The position numbers and the translations under genes are program-made. Shown here in pieces: positions 1-7,264 of a DNA stretch of 20,594 nucleotides. The first letter of the stretch is position 1, and every line of letters begins with the position of its first letter. The DNA lies in NCBI GenBank assembly GCA_003164655.1, contig PLTW01000212.1, positions 1 through 20,594 on the forward strand, written 5' to 3'. This stretch comes from Actinomycetota bacterium (GTDB lineage Bacteria; Actinomycetota; Thermoleophilia; UBA2241). Under the pieces are notes generated by a model. That model made no database searches. It saw nothing but the letters and a program-made list of their open reading frames with translations, and had not been told where the DNA came from.

Positions 1-105
1 GCATGTGGAATGAGGGGAGGGACTTGGATGGCTCACTCAATCAGCGGTCCAAGATCTGAGAAGGCAAGTTGCACTGACGACCACGCCCACAGAAGGAGAC
101 CAGTG

Positions 106-795
106 GTGAAGAAGATCAGCATTCTGTTCACGAGCCTGGCTGTCGTCCTGGCGTTCGGCATCGTGGCTACGGCAGCCACCGCGGGCGCCACGAGCTCCCT
201 GAAAGCTACAACTGCCAACCTCGACTTTCGCGGCGTATGGAATGGCGGAACGTGGATCATAAGAACAGAGAACTTCTCGACAGGCGTCTGCACCGGCACG
301 ACGGACTACGGCAAGGGCTACGCCCTCACCGATTGTGTGGTGACCGGGAACTCCTACGTCCTTACGATCACCGACACGACCACCGGGGCGACGTCGCCCT
401 GGTACTACTCCCACAACTCCGGCACAGTCGCCGGAAACACCGCGAACGGATCCTGGTCCGACACCAACGGGTCCGGAGGCAACGTCTCGTTTTCACGGTC
501 GCCCTCCGTTAGCAGCACGACAATCACGGCGAAACCAACGAAGGTGAAGAAAGGCGCTTCTGTTCGCTACTCGGTGCATGTCACGTCTGGGTTCGGACTG
601 CCGAATGGCGAGGTGCGGGTCAAGGTGGGCAAGACGCTGCTCGGTACGATCAAGCTGTCGCAGGGCGCCGGCTCCCTGCGCACGACGAAGACCCCGCAGG
701 GCAAACATGAAGTGGTAACGGCCTCCTATGCAGGCTCGAAGCTCCCGCCGTTCAAGACATCCAGGGGGTCGACGCGCGTCACCGTCGCCAAGTGA
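106..795 (+). CDS. Secreted protein with C-terminal bacterial Ig-like domain
   Basis: The start is placed at the GTG at 106, seven bases after GGAG at 95-98. The frame is open further upstream (from 10), but that part reads like non-coding sequence. From 106 the product is about 229 aa. It opens with a signal peptide: Lys-Lys, a hydrophobic run (ISILFTSLAVVLAFGIVA), then Ala-rich residues with a plausible signal peptidase site near ATAGA. The middle (about 40-130) is rich in Thr, Gly, Ser, Asn and Trp and resembles an extracellular beta-sandwich; I do not recognise a family. The last ~95 residues look like an Ig-like domain of the Big_3/Ig_3_5 kind: PTKVKKGASVRYSVHV, then PNGEVRVKVGKTLLGTIKLS, then HEVVTASYAGS. 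These domains usually serve in cell-surface or adhesive proteins. No sortase motif or membrane anchor is visible, so it is probably released or loosely bound. No functional link to its neighbours is apparent. Confidence 0.75.
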   Translation: MKKISILFTSLAVVLAFGIVATAATAGATSSLKATTANLDFRGVWNGGTWIIRTENFSTGVCTGTTDYGKGYALTDCVVTGNSYVLTITDTTTGATSPWYYSHNSGTVAGNTANGSWSDTNGSGGNVSFSRSPSVSSTTITAKPTKVKKGASVRYSVHVTSGFGLPNGEVRVKVGKTLLGTIKLSQGAGSLRTTKTPQGKHEVVTASYAGSKLPPFKTSRGSTRVTVAK

Positions 796-887
796 GATCT
801 CACTTATCGGAGACTTGCCTGCGGAAGCGGCGAGCGAGCGGGGCCAGCCGGCCGTCCGGCCGCGCAGCGCCCGCGACGCGCCTTTCA

Positions 888-920
888 GGCGATCCGCCGG
901 CTAGCGGCCGGCGGGTCGCC
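888..920. repeat. Strong GC-rich hairpin, possible terminator or REP-like element
   Basis: Arms 888-901 and 907-920 pair over 14 bp with one G-T wobble, around a 5-base loop (TAGCG). The inner arms are CCGCCGGC and GCCGGCGG. It lies about 90 bases after the stop of the secreted-protein gene. There is no T-run afterwards on the plus strand, so a classical intrinsic terminator is doubtful. The same 8-base arms recur at 5410-5431. Confidence 0.5.
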
Positions 921-1460
921 CAGGGCAACGGTGCAGAAGCTCTGAACAGCCGCGCTTCGTCGCCGAAGGTCTGAGGTCCCGCCACATACAGGCGCGCCGG
1001 TAGGAACGGCGTACGCGGCTGTGATGGTGACGAGAGCCGCCTCCAAACCATGCCTCTCCGCGGTCGGATGGGACAACCCTGCAGCTTAACCAGACCGCAG
1101 TGTGGAGCGTTGTCGGGCACCACGAAGCGCCGGCTCGCGGATCACTTGGGAGCGACGCGATAACCCCTGCTCGGTCCGCCCTGGAAGGTAGTTCTCGCGG
1201 CCAACCTGCTCTATCTGGCCTGAATCGACTTCCGCGGCGGTTGGGCTGTCGGGCGGACAGTTCGACCGATCACTGCACTCCTGGCAACCGCGCCGTTCGG
1301 TCCAAGATGACGGCCAAGCATGCCCGCACGGCGCTAGACGACGCGAAGGCGTCTGGCCGCGACGACCTCCGCGAGGCCGCCTGCCGCGATATCCTGTGCC
1401 GCGAGCGTCGAGCGCCTCTCTATCTCTGTACGGTAACAAAGGCCGTGGTAGCCTTGCGCG

Positions 1461-1486
1461 CAGCAGTCCGGTGCACGGGACTGCTG
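1461..1486. promoter_or_regulatory. Perfect 9-bp dyad upstream of the cyclodeaminase gene
   Basis: CAGCAGTCC at 1461-1469 and GGACTGCTG at 1478-1486 are exact reverse complements, separated by GGTGCACG, which itself contains the palindrome GTGCAC. The dyad ends 85 bases before the GTG start at 1572. It could be an operator for a dimeric regulator or a hairpin in the 5' leader. Which of these it is cannot be decided from the sequence. Confidence 0.4.
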
Positions 1487-1571
1487 GAGTGCGGCACAAA
1501 TGGCGCGGCGACTGCGTCACCACATTTGCGGGCGCAGCGGACAGTGTCGTTCAGCCGGGAGGGGGAGCGCC

Positions 1572-2549
1572 GTGGAGCTTATCTATCTGAGTCAAGCCGA
1601 TGTTGAGAGTCTCGGCATGTCCATGAGAGAGGTGCTTGACGCCGTCGACCGGGGCTTTGCCGCCAAGGGCCGCGGCCACACCGAGATGCCGCCCAAACCC
1701 GGCATTCACACTCGGCCAGACTGCTTCATCCACGCCATGCCGGCTTACGTGCAGGAGCTTGAGGTGGCCGGCCTGAAGTGGGTCTCCGGCTACCCACCCA
1801 ACCCCGGCCAAGGTCTGCCCTACATCGGCGGCTTGCTTGTGCTCAACGACTGTCAGACGGGGCTGCCGCTGGCGGTCATGGACTGCGCCTGGATCACCGC
1901 CATGCGCACCGGTGCCAGCGCCGGTATCTCGGCCAAGTACTTGGCCCGCGCCGACAGCGCCACGGCGGCGATCATCGGCTGCGGCGTACAGGCACGTACA
2001 AGCTTGATGGCCCTGGTCGAGACGCTGCCGGCCTTGGCTGACGTGCGCTGCTACGACCTCTACCCGGAGGCCGCGCAGCGCTTCACCTCCGACATGGCGG
2101 CGCGCTTCCCGGCGCTGCACATTGTGACCTGCGCCTCGGCTGCCGAGGCCGCGCGGCCGGGCGATGTGGTGGTGACCGCGATCCCGATCGTGGTCGACCC
2201 CAGGCCGGACCTGGACGTGGGCACGCTCAAGGCGGGCGGCTTGGCCATATCCCTTGACTATGACTCCGCCTGGACGGGCCCTGCCATGGCGGCCTGCGAC
2301 AAGTTCTGCTCCGATGACGTCGGCCAGCTGCTCGCCACCAAGGAGCACGGTGTTTACTTCGGGGCCATCCCCGGAGTCATCCATGCCGACCTCGGCGAGC
2401 TGGCCGCCGGCCTCAAGCCCGGGCGCGAGAGCGAAGATGAACGGATCTTCTCGATGAACATGGGCATCGCCGTGGACGACATGGTCACGGCCAAAGTGCT
2501 CTACGAGCGCGCTCTGGAGCGTGGGACTGGCGTGCGCCTGCCGCTGTGA
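1572..2549 (+). CDS. Ornithine cyclodeaminase / mu-crystallin family enzyme
   Basis: The start is the GTG at 1572, preceded by a strong purine-rich site (GGAGGGGGAG, 1558-1567). The product is 325 aa, the usual family length. Members are NAD(P)-dependent: ornithine cyclodeaminase makes L-proline from L-ornithine, while relatives reduce cyclic imines (ketimine or pyrroline-2-carboxylate reductases) or act as alanine dehydrogenases. Visible family marks are GLKWVSGYP with Lys69, TAMRTGASAG with Arg112, the nucleotide-binding GCGVQA at 136-141 inside a Rossmann fold, and an Asp pair near 229-231. Lys69 and Arg112 fall at the same positions as the substrate-binding residues I recall from the Pseudomonas putida ornithine cyclodeaminase. 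Exact substrate cannot be fixed: ornithine, a cyclic imine or another amino acid are all possible. It is cytoplasmic. It is not contiguous with the methyltransferase locus (about 4 kb away), so a shared pathway is only a possibility. Confidence 0.88.
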   Translation: MELIYLSQADVESLGMSMREVLDAVDRGFAAKGRGHTEMPPKPGIHTRPDCFIHAMPAYVQELEVAGLKWVSGYPPNPGQGLPYIGGLLVLNDCQTGLPLAVMDCAWITAMRTGASAGISAKYLARADSATAAIIGCGVQARTSLMALVETLPALADVRCYDLYPEAAQRFTSDMAARFPALHIVTCASAAEAARPGDVVVTAIPIVVDPRPDLDVGTLKAGGLAISLDYDSAWTGPAMAACDKFCSDDVGQLLATKEHGVYFGAIPGVIHADLGELAAGLKPGRESEDERIFSMNMGIAVDDMVTAKVLYERALERGTGVRLPL

Positions 2550-2691
2550 CTGATCGCGGCGGTGAGGCAGGTCCGCACGATCCACAAGGAGATGGAGATG
2601 CTCAGAACAAATAACCCTGGTTTTCGCATGCCCAGCGACGGGCACCGCGCGGAGCTCCGTTTGGCAACCAACTGCCGCCGGGGCGCTTAGC

Positions 2692-2859
2692 TCACGGCTT
2701 CTTCAGGAACCTCAAATAGAAGACTGCAAATACCAGAACAATGCCGATATTCACTATCAGCCGTTCTAAGAAGCGATGTCTAAAGAACAGTATATCCACG
2801 CTGACTATAACGGCTATCAATACTAGAAGGTAAGGCACCACGTAGGTATTCCTTCGCAT
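2692..2859 (-). CDS. Small two-helix membrane protein (55 aa)
   Basis: A 55-codon minus-strand frame runs from ATG (2857-2859) to TGA (2692-2694), with AAGGGG about 8 bases before the start. The translation begins MRRNTYVVPYLLVLIAVIV. It has two clear hydrophobic stretches, about residues 7-26 and 34-48, joined by a basic loop (FRHRFLERL) and ending in a basic tail (RFLKKP). This is a sensible helical-hairpin membrane protein, positively charged at the N-terminus, loop and C-terminus. By my count it is about 43% G+C with four ATA isoleucine codons, quite unlike its GC-rich neighbours. That suggests recent transfer or a constraint for hydrophobic residues. I do not recognise the family and assign no function. 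The 140 bases between it and the cyclodeaminase stop hold nothing I can identify. Confidence 0.6.
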   Translation of the reverse strand: MRRNTYVVPYLLVLIAVIVSVDILFFRHRFLERLIVNIGIVLVFAVFYLRFLKKP

Positions 2860-3085
2860 TTCAGTCGCCCCTTGAAATATGTCAGCGGTCGCCTTTCCAT
2901 GAAGTTGCTGGGTCTTCCTTTAGATCCCCTTGGGCTGTTCCTCTTCAGAAGTGTCCCAGCACGTGGTGTACGAAGAAAATCGCAGGAGGCCGCCGCCGAC
3001 TCTCGAAGGCAAGCGACCATCGGGGTCATCCTTTTCAAGTCTTCGCGAGACGATTGAAGCAAGACACCCGATCGTCGAGGTCACG

Positions 3086-3340
3086 ATGAACGGTCTTGAG
3101 GAGGTGCGCAAGCTCCTCGAAGAGGGCAACGTCGACGTGCCGCGCACGATGGTCAAGCAGATGGCCGAGGCGCTCACGGAGCCGAAGCCGACGCCCTCTG
3201 TGGCGCCGCGCGCGGCGAGCGCCACCCTCTGCGCGCCAACTGCCGCAACGGCTATCGCAGCCGTCCCTGGGACACGCGCGCCGGCACGATCGAGCTGGCG
3301 CTGCCCCGCCTGCGTAGCGGCAGCTACTTAGCCGACGAGA
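3086..3340 (+). pseudogene. Frameshifted N-terminal remnant of an IS256-type (Mutator) transposase
   Basis: From ATG at 3086 the frame reads MNGLEEVRKLLEEGNVDVPR and then MVKQMAEALTE, typical of the N-terminus of IS256-family transposases. At about 3180 the family reading continues in another frame: EADALCGAARGERHPLRAN, then CRNGYRSRPWDTRAGTIELA, then LPRLRSGSY. A missing G at the codon after Thr-Glu (expected Thr-Glu-Ala-Glu-Ala-Asp) explains the shift exactly. Similarity stops after GSY, where the family normally continues FPSFL or similar. The DDE catalytic core is therefore absent and this is a dead remnant of about 85 codons. The 2860-3085 flank shows no gene I can support. The remnant ends close to the start of the signalling gene at 3396. 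Confidence 0.75.
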
Positions 3341-3395
3341 CGACCTGTGAGCGCTATGATGTGGACCTTGGGCCGCCTCAGCGGACAGTGAAAGG

Positions 3396-4994
3396 ATGGA
3401 ACCGATAGACAACCCACCGCCGCCTGGCGCGCCGCCGACCGCGTTCCCCGAGGCCGGCGCTGCGCGGCGCCCGACGACCGTGCGCCAACGCTTCACGCTG
3501 CTGCCCGAGGCCGTTGGCCTGTCCCGCGCCCGTCGTCGTGTGCGCGACTACCTGAATCTCTACTGCCGCGAGCGGCGAACCGTCGACGACATGGTGGTGT
3601 GCGTCGGGGAGGCCTGTACCAACGCCATCCGCCACGGCGGCTCCAGCGCGGAGATCGAAGTCTTTCTCGGCTTTCGGGGTGACGATCTCGAGATCCTGGT
3701 TAAAGACAAGGGTCGGGGCTTCGAGACCGCTGCCTTCGACCCTGAGATTGTGCCCGATCTTCTCAGCGAAGACGGCCGCGGCCTGTTTCTCATGTCCCAA
3801 CTGGCCGACGAGATGGCGCTGCACCGCGACTGCGGCCTTCAAGTGCGCCTGCTCAAGCGTGCGGTTCTCGCCGCGCCGTCACCAGCCGACGAGCTCGACG
3901 GCGCCTTCGCCGCGGCTTCGGGCGCTACGATCACGTGGCGCTGGCGGGCCGTGGCCGCGCGCGACGAGCGGCGCAACGCGCCGAGCGAAAGCGACCGTTG
4001 TGTTCGCACCCTCTTTGCCGGCCTGGCCGAAGGGGTCGCCCTGCACGAGCTCGTCGAGCGCGACGGTCGGCCGGTCGACTACCGCATCCTCGACGTCAAC
4101 CCTTCCTTCGAGCGACTCACGGGTCTGGCGGCAGACCAGGCCCGCGGACGGCTGGCCAGCGAGCTCTACGGCATGGCGGCGCCGTTTCTCGAGCACTACG
4201 CGCAGGTAGCTACCGGCGGAGAGCCGCGCGTCCTGGGGGCCTACTTCGCACCGACCCAGCGCCACCTGCGCATCACCGCCGTCTCACCTGAGCCCGGCAG
4301 GTTCGCCACCATCATCGAGGACGTCACCGCGCTGCGACGCGCCGCAGAAGAACGCCAGCGTCTGACTGAGGAGACCGAGGCCCTCGCCGAGAAGCTGCGC
4401 ATCCAAGGCGCGCAGCTCAAGCAGTGCACGCCGCCGCCGGCGCAGGCCGTCGAGCCGGCGGCCCAGGAGCTCGCCGAGCGCGTCGCCCTTGCCGAGGCCC
4501 TCAACGCGCTCAACCGCGGGCTGCGTTCGACCCCGGACGGCGAGGCGCTCATGCAGGGCATGCTCGAGCAAGGCGTGCGCGCGCTGGCGGCCGCTGCCGG
4601 CGCGATCGAGCTGCGCGAGGAGCCGGACTGGGTGGTGCGGTACCAGTGCGGTCTGGGGGCCGCCGAGCTCGGTCGCCACCTGAGCCGCAATCAAGCCCCC
4701 AACGCCACGCGCGCCGCCTCTTACCGCGAGCCCTTGGCCACCGCTGACCTGCAGGCCGCCGCCAGCGACGGGGGGCTGGCGAGCGCACACGGGCTGCGCT
4801 CGGTGCTCGCCGTGCCTCTACTCAGCGGCGAGGCGGTGAGCGGCTGTCTGCTCTTCTACGGCCGCGCCGTGCGTGTCTTCAGCGACGCGGAGATCGACTT
4901 CGGTCGCACGCTGGGCGCCATCGTCTCGCTTGCCGTCGAGACCGTGCGCCTGCGGCAGGAGCTGCGCCGGGCCACCACGGCAGAAGCGCAGTAG
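3396..4994 (+). CDS. RsbW-like ATP-binding / PAS / GAF signalling protein
   Basis: The product is 532 aa. Residues ~30-155 are a HATPase of the RsbW/SpoIIAB anti-sigma kinase type: N-box CVGEACTNAIRHG (Glu72, Asn76), G1 box DKGRGF (104-109) and G2-like EDGRGLFLM (125-133). Residues ~203-315 are a PAS domain (VNPSFERLTGL). A charged helix follows at ~313-345 (likely coiled coil), then a GAF domain at ~365-522 ending in a helix. Proteins of this kind usually sit in partner-switching pathways that control sigma factors or phosphatases. Unusually, the kinase module is N-terminal and no PP2C/SpoIIE, histidine-kinase or DNA-binding output follows the GAF domain. Either the product is a sensor-controlled anti-sigma/serine kinase, or its 3' end was lost: mobile-DNA remnants lie on both sides. 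The ATG at 3396 has AAAGG directly abutting it, which is poor spacing, so a later start such as GTG 3480 cannot be excluded. Confidence 0.8.
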   Translation: MEPIDNPPPPGAPPTAFPEAGAARRPTTVRQRFTLLPEAVGLSRARRRVRDYLNLYCRERRTVDDMVVCVGEACTNAIRHGGSSAEIEVFLGFRGDDLEILVKDKGRGFETAAFDPEIVPDLLSEDGRGLFLMSQLADEMALHRDCGLQVRLLKRAVLAAPSPADELDGAFAAASGATITWRWRAVAARDERRNAPSESDRCVRTLFAGLAEGVALHELVERDGRPVDYRILDVNPSFERLTGLAADQARGRLASELYGMAAPFLEHYAQVATGGEPRVLGAYFAPTQRHLRITAVSPEPGRFATIIEDVTALRRAAEERQRLTEETEALAEKLRIQGAQLKQCTPPPAQAVEPAAQELAERVALAEALNALNRGLRSTPDGEALMQGMLEQGVRALAAAAGAIELREEPDWVVRYQCGLGAAELGRHLSRNQAPNATRAASYREPLATADLQAAASDGGLASAHGLRSVLAVPLLSGEAVSGCLLFYGRAVRVFSDAEIDFGRTLGAIVSLAVETVRLRQELRRATTAEAQ

Positions 4995-5072
4995 GGCGGC
5001 CCGGCACTACAACATCAGCTTCGCCCTGAACCAGGCGCGCACGCGGGCTCCCATGTGGTGCCGCATGACGGG

Positions 5073-5345
5073 TTAGTCTCCGCAGCCAGCGAAGGCTGCG
5101 AAGAGCTCGACTGCCTCGGCATCGACCTGGGGCAGCACGTGCGAGTGGATGTCCAGGGTGAAGGCCACGGTGGCATGTCCCAGCCGTCGCGAGACGATCC
5201 CTGCATTGACGCCCTTGGTCAAGGCCAATCTGGCGTACGTGTGCCGCAGCCCGTGCAAGGGGATCGGCAGCAGCGCCGCAGCCGCCACGAGGCGGCGGAA
5301 CAAGGCATTGATGCGCTCAGGGTGCAGGTTGCGCGCTGTCCCCAG
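5073..5345 (-). pseudogene. C-terminal remnant of a tyrosine recombinase (phage-type integrase)
   Basis: The minus-strand frame ending at TAA (5073-5075) reads LHGLRHTYARLALTKGVNAG, then IVSRRLGHATVAFTLD, then IHSHVLPQVDAEA. The H-x-x-R box and the second LGH box of the tyrosine-recombinase catalytic domain are present. The expected nucleophile in the TLD-x-Y-SHVLP context is His here, a one-base change from Tyr. Upstream, near 5340, the family reading (VFTA followed by a shifted TARNLHPERINALFRRL) changes frame, and the N-terminal and core-binding parts are missing. It is therefore an inactive fragment, probably from an integrated element. It lies just downstream of the signalling gene and in opposite orientation. 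Confidence 0.75.
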
Positions 5346-5596
5346 CGGTGAACACCCGCCCGCTGTCGATCTGATATGGCGCTCTGACTGTCAAGCAGGC
5401 ACGCTGAGACCGCCGGCCCGCGGGCCGGCGGCTGATGCCCGCCGGCAAGACGCCGCACACAGAGACGAAGATCGGTCAGTCTGAAATGCGGGGGTTGGCT
5501 ACCCCAGGGCACGGTTTCGTCGCCGGCGGGGCGCGTGTCTAGGAACGGCCTCTGGTCACCGTCGCCGAGGTGCAGCAGCTACGTCGCTCGGTTCGA
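5346..5596. other. Palindrome-rich spacer without a gene
   Basis: No supported gene lies between the recombinase remnant and the stop of the minus-strand UroD-like gene. The stretch holds a 22-bp perfect palindrome (5410-5431). A further CCGCCGGC at 5439-5446 can pair with GCCGGCGG at 5522-5529. A 5-bp hairpin lies between them at 5491-5505 (GGGGT/ACCCC). Transcripts of the UroD-like gene would run into this structure, so it may end or protect them, although no T-run is visible. Confidence 0.4.
5410..5431. repeat. 22-bp perfect GC palindrome
   Basis: The half-site CCGCCGGCCCG (5410-5420) is followed at once by its exact reverse complement (5421-5431). The outer 8 bases of each arm match the arms of the hairpin at 894-914. 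As RNA or extruded DNA it would form a very stable stem. It lies about 165 bases beyond the stop of the UroD-like gene on the minus strand. Confidence 0.6.
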
Positions 5597-6481
5597 TCAT
5601 CCGGACGATGCCTGGTCAGAGACGGCCGACTGGCTGCGCCTCGCCAAGTGGTAGATCGTCTTCAGGCGGTCGACGGAAGACGGTTCGAACAGACCGCACG
5701 CCGAGGTCAGGATCAGGCTGCCACCGCGGACCAGATCTTGCAGCTCAGCCTGCACATTCGCGGCTGCGACAGGCGTGGTCAGCCAGGCAGCGGGGATGCC
5801 CGAGAGGAGAGTCACATGGTGACCGAATCGTTGCCAGACGGCGCTTGGGCTTGTGGCTTCAGGTTCGAGGGAGAAGCAGGCGAACCCGGCACTTACCAAG
5901 GCGGGCAGCAGACGACTGAGGTCGCCATCGGAGTGGAAGCCGATCGGGAGGCGTCTGGCGGCAAGAAGCAACCGTCGGTAGTGGGGGACAAGCAGACGGC
6001 GAAAGAGGGTGGGGGAAAAGTACGGTCCCCCGTTGTAGGCCAGATCGTCGGCGAGCATGATGAGGTCGGCGCCGGCGTCTTCCCACGCACCGGCTTCGAG
6101 CTGCACCCGCGTCGCCAGCGCGGCGATCTGCTGTTCCGTATCGCTGTCGGTGGCAAGTTGTCGCAGGGCCGTCTCGAGACCGTTCGCTTCCGTCAATCTC
6201 TGCCATGGGCCGTTGACCACCGCGCCACACGCCAGGCCCCTGGCGTGAACTGCGTCGACCGATGCACGCAACGCGCCCGCCTCGTCGGCGACCGCCTGAG
6301 GACCGGAGCAGCTGAGAAAGCTCAGGTCGGCGCCCAAGCGTACCGTCAGTGTGGCTACTCCGTCCGCCGTATTGGACAGCCCTTGGCTTGCCAGCACCGC
6401 CGGTGCGACCCATAACTCACCGCATGGCGGCGGAGTCGCTCGGTGGCCACCGAGAACCTCGCGAACCGTCGCCAGGGTCAA
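5597..6481 (-). CDS. UroD-fold (MtaA/CmuA-like) methyltransferase-type protein, short form
   Basis: The protein is 294 aa from a TTG start, the only canonical start after an in-frame upstream TGA. It belongs to the uroporphyrinogen decarboxylase-like superfamily, whose non-heme members move methyl groups to or from corrinoid proteins. Diagnostic stretches are ADLIMLADDLAYNGGPYFSP, then LFRRLLVPHYRRLL, then PIGFHSDGDLSRLLPALVSAG, and ILTSACGLFEPSS near the C-terminus. His183 and Cys262 match metal-ligand positions of MtaA-type enzymes, but the second ligand position (H-x-C in MtaA) is Asp185 here. The N-terminus lacks the usual E-x-D-R-V-P segment, and the protein is about 50-70 aa shorter than its relatives. 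It follows the GntR gene by 66 bases on the same strand and is probably co-transcribed. A role as corrinoid methyltransferase is inferred from family and context; a true decarboxylase is unlikely. Confidence 0.75.
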   Translation of the reverse strand: MTLATVREVLGGHRATPPPCGELWVAPAVLASQGLSNTADGVATLTVRLGADLSFLSCSGPQAVADEAGALRASVDAVHARGLACGAVVNGPWQRLTEANGLETALRQLATDSDTEQQIAALATRVQLEAGAWEDAGADLIMLADDLAYNGGPYFSPTLFRRLLVPHYRRLLLAARRLPIGFHSDGDLSRLLPALVSAGFACFSLEPEATSPSAVWQRFGHHVTLLSGIPAAWLTTPVAAANVQAELQDLVRGGSLILTSACGLFEPSSVDRLKTIYHLARRSQSAVSDQASSG

Positions 6482-6547
6482 CGGGGGAATCGCTTCCGCA
6501 AGAGAGGGACGCCGGTGTCGTCACGCGGGGCCCGTCGTCCAGCCGCC

Positions 6548-7264
6548 TCAGGGCTGCGCTTGCACACAAGCCAGAGCGAGCCGTCGCGAGCGCTCGATAT
6601 GGTTCTCGACGGCTGCACTTGCGCCATCGGCATCTCCCTGCCTGATCGCGCCCAGGACACGGGGGAGCTCTTCGGCCCAATCGGCGAGCGGCTTGTAGAT
6701 GTCATTGTCGCAGTGCAGCAAGGTGAGCATTTTCACCACGTCTCGGGTGAATACATCATGGAGTCGGGCACTGCGGCTCAGGCGGCACAAGGTCTCGTGA
6801 AAACGCAAGTCGAGAGTGACTGCGCTAGCATCGTCACCGGCATGAGCTGCCTCCAGGAAATCCTGCACGACTCCACTGAGCACGGCGATGTCCGAGGCAT
6901 CGTGGCGCACGGCCAAAATGCGTGCCGCCCGACATTCGATGGCGAGCCGCAACTCGTAGGTGTCGTCGAAGTCTTCGACGGCGAGTCTCGCGACACGAAA
7001 GCCTCTTCCTGCTTCCATCCGCTCAAGCAGGCCGTCCGCGAGCAAGAGGCTGAACGCCTCGCGAACACTACCCCGACCAACGCCGATCTCCCTTGCCAAG
7101 CCGCTGTCTGAGAGTTTCATGCCGGGCGGCAGCACGCCGCCGAGGACGGCTTCTCTGATACGCTCAGCTACCTCGTCCACCAAGGATGACCGCGGCGCGA
7201 GCGGCCGCAAGAGCGGCGTGGTCGTCGCCACGTTCGCCTCCACGTTCGCGGTCACTTCTTTCAC
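6548..7264 (-). CDS. GntR family transcriptional regulator, FadR/FCD type
   Basis: The start is chosen at the GTG at 7262-7264, eight bases after AAGGAG. The frame is open to an upstream GTG at 7288, but that one lacks such a site. The product is 238 aa. The N-terminal winged helix-turn-helix is clear: LVDEVAERIREAVLGGVLPP, GMKLSDSGLAREIGVGRGSV, REAFSLLLADGLLERMEAGRG. The C-terminal FCD ligand-binding domain includes DLRFHETL, where Asp and His are metal ligands in the family, and the final ENHIERS His. The His normally found in the E-H-x-x-I segment appears to be Leu (AEELPRVLGAI), so metal binding may be altered. FCD regulators are mostly repressors released by a small acid or its derivative. 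This one lies between two UroD-fold genes and probably controls the divergent methyltransferase operon through the palindrome at 7515-7530. Confidence 0.88.
   Translation of the reverse strand: MKEVTANVEANVATTTPLLRPLAPRSSLVDEVAERIREAVLGGVLPPGMKLSDSGLAREIGVGRGSVREAFSLLLADGLLERMEAGRGFRVARLAVEDFDDTYELRLAIECRAARILAVRHDASDIAVLSGVVQDFLEAAHAGDDASAVTLDLRFHETLCRLSRSARLHDVFTRDVVKMLTLLHCDNDIYKPLADWAEELPRVLGAIRQGDADGASAAVENHIERSRRLALACVQAQP

Larger units (their letters stand above)
796..1571. other. Long intergenic stretch with hairpins, no convincing gene
   Basis: About 775 bases lie between the secreted protein and the cyclodeaminase. Open frames exist on both strands (for example 1086-1523 minus and 1100-1606 plus), but their translations are Arg/Ala/Ser-rich with no recognisable domain and no good ribosome binding site. 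They are typical chance frames of GC-rich DNA. What can be seen is a strong 14-bp hairpin at 888-920, a GC-rich dyad at 849-862 (CGGCCG twice), a weak 5-bp hairpin at 1246-1260 (CTGTC/GACAG), and a 9-bp dyad at 1461-1486. The promoter of the downstream gene should lie here, but I cannot place it with confidence. Confidence 0.5.

Noticed and set aside
1086..1606. Overlapping open frames on both strands upstream of the cyclodeaminase
   Set aside because: Arg/Ser/Ala-rich translations without domains or ribosome sites; one overlaps the real cyclodeaminase start. Typical chance frames in GC-rich DNA.
1551..2645. 364-aa minus-strand frame opposite the cyclodeaminase
   Set aside because: His/Arg/Gly-rich antisense shadow; the plus strand has the conserved enzyme with all motifs.
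2823..3331. Short frames on both strands between the small membrane protein and the transposase remnant
   Set aside because: No homology I recognise, mutual overlap and no ribosome sites, except for the IS256-type part already reported.
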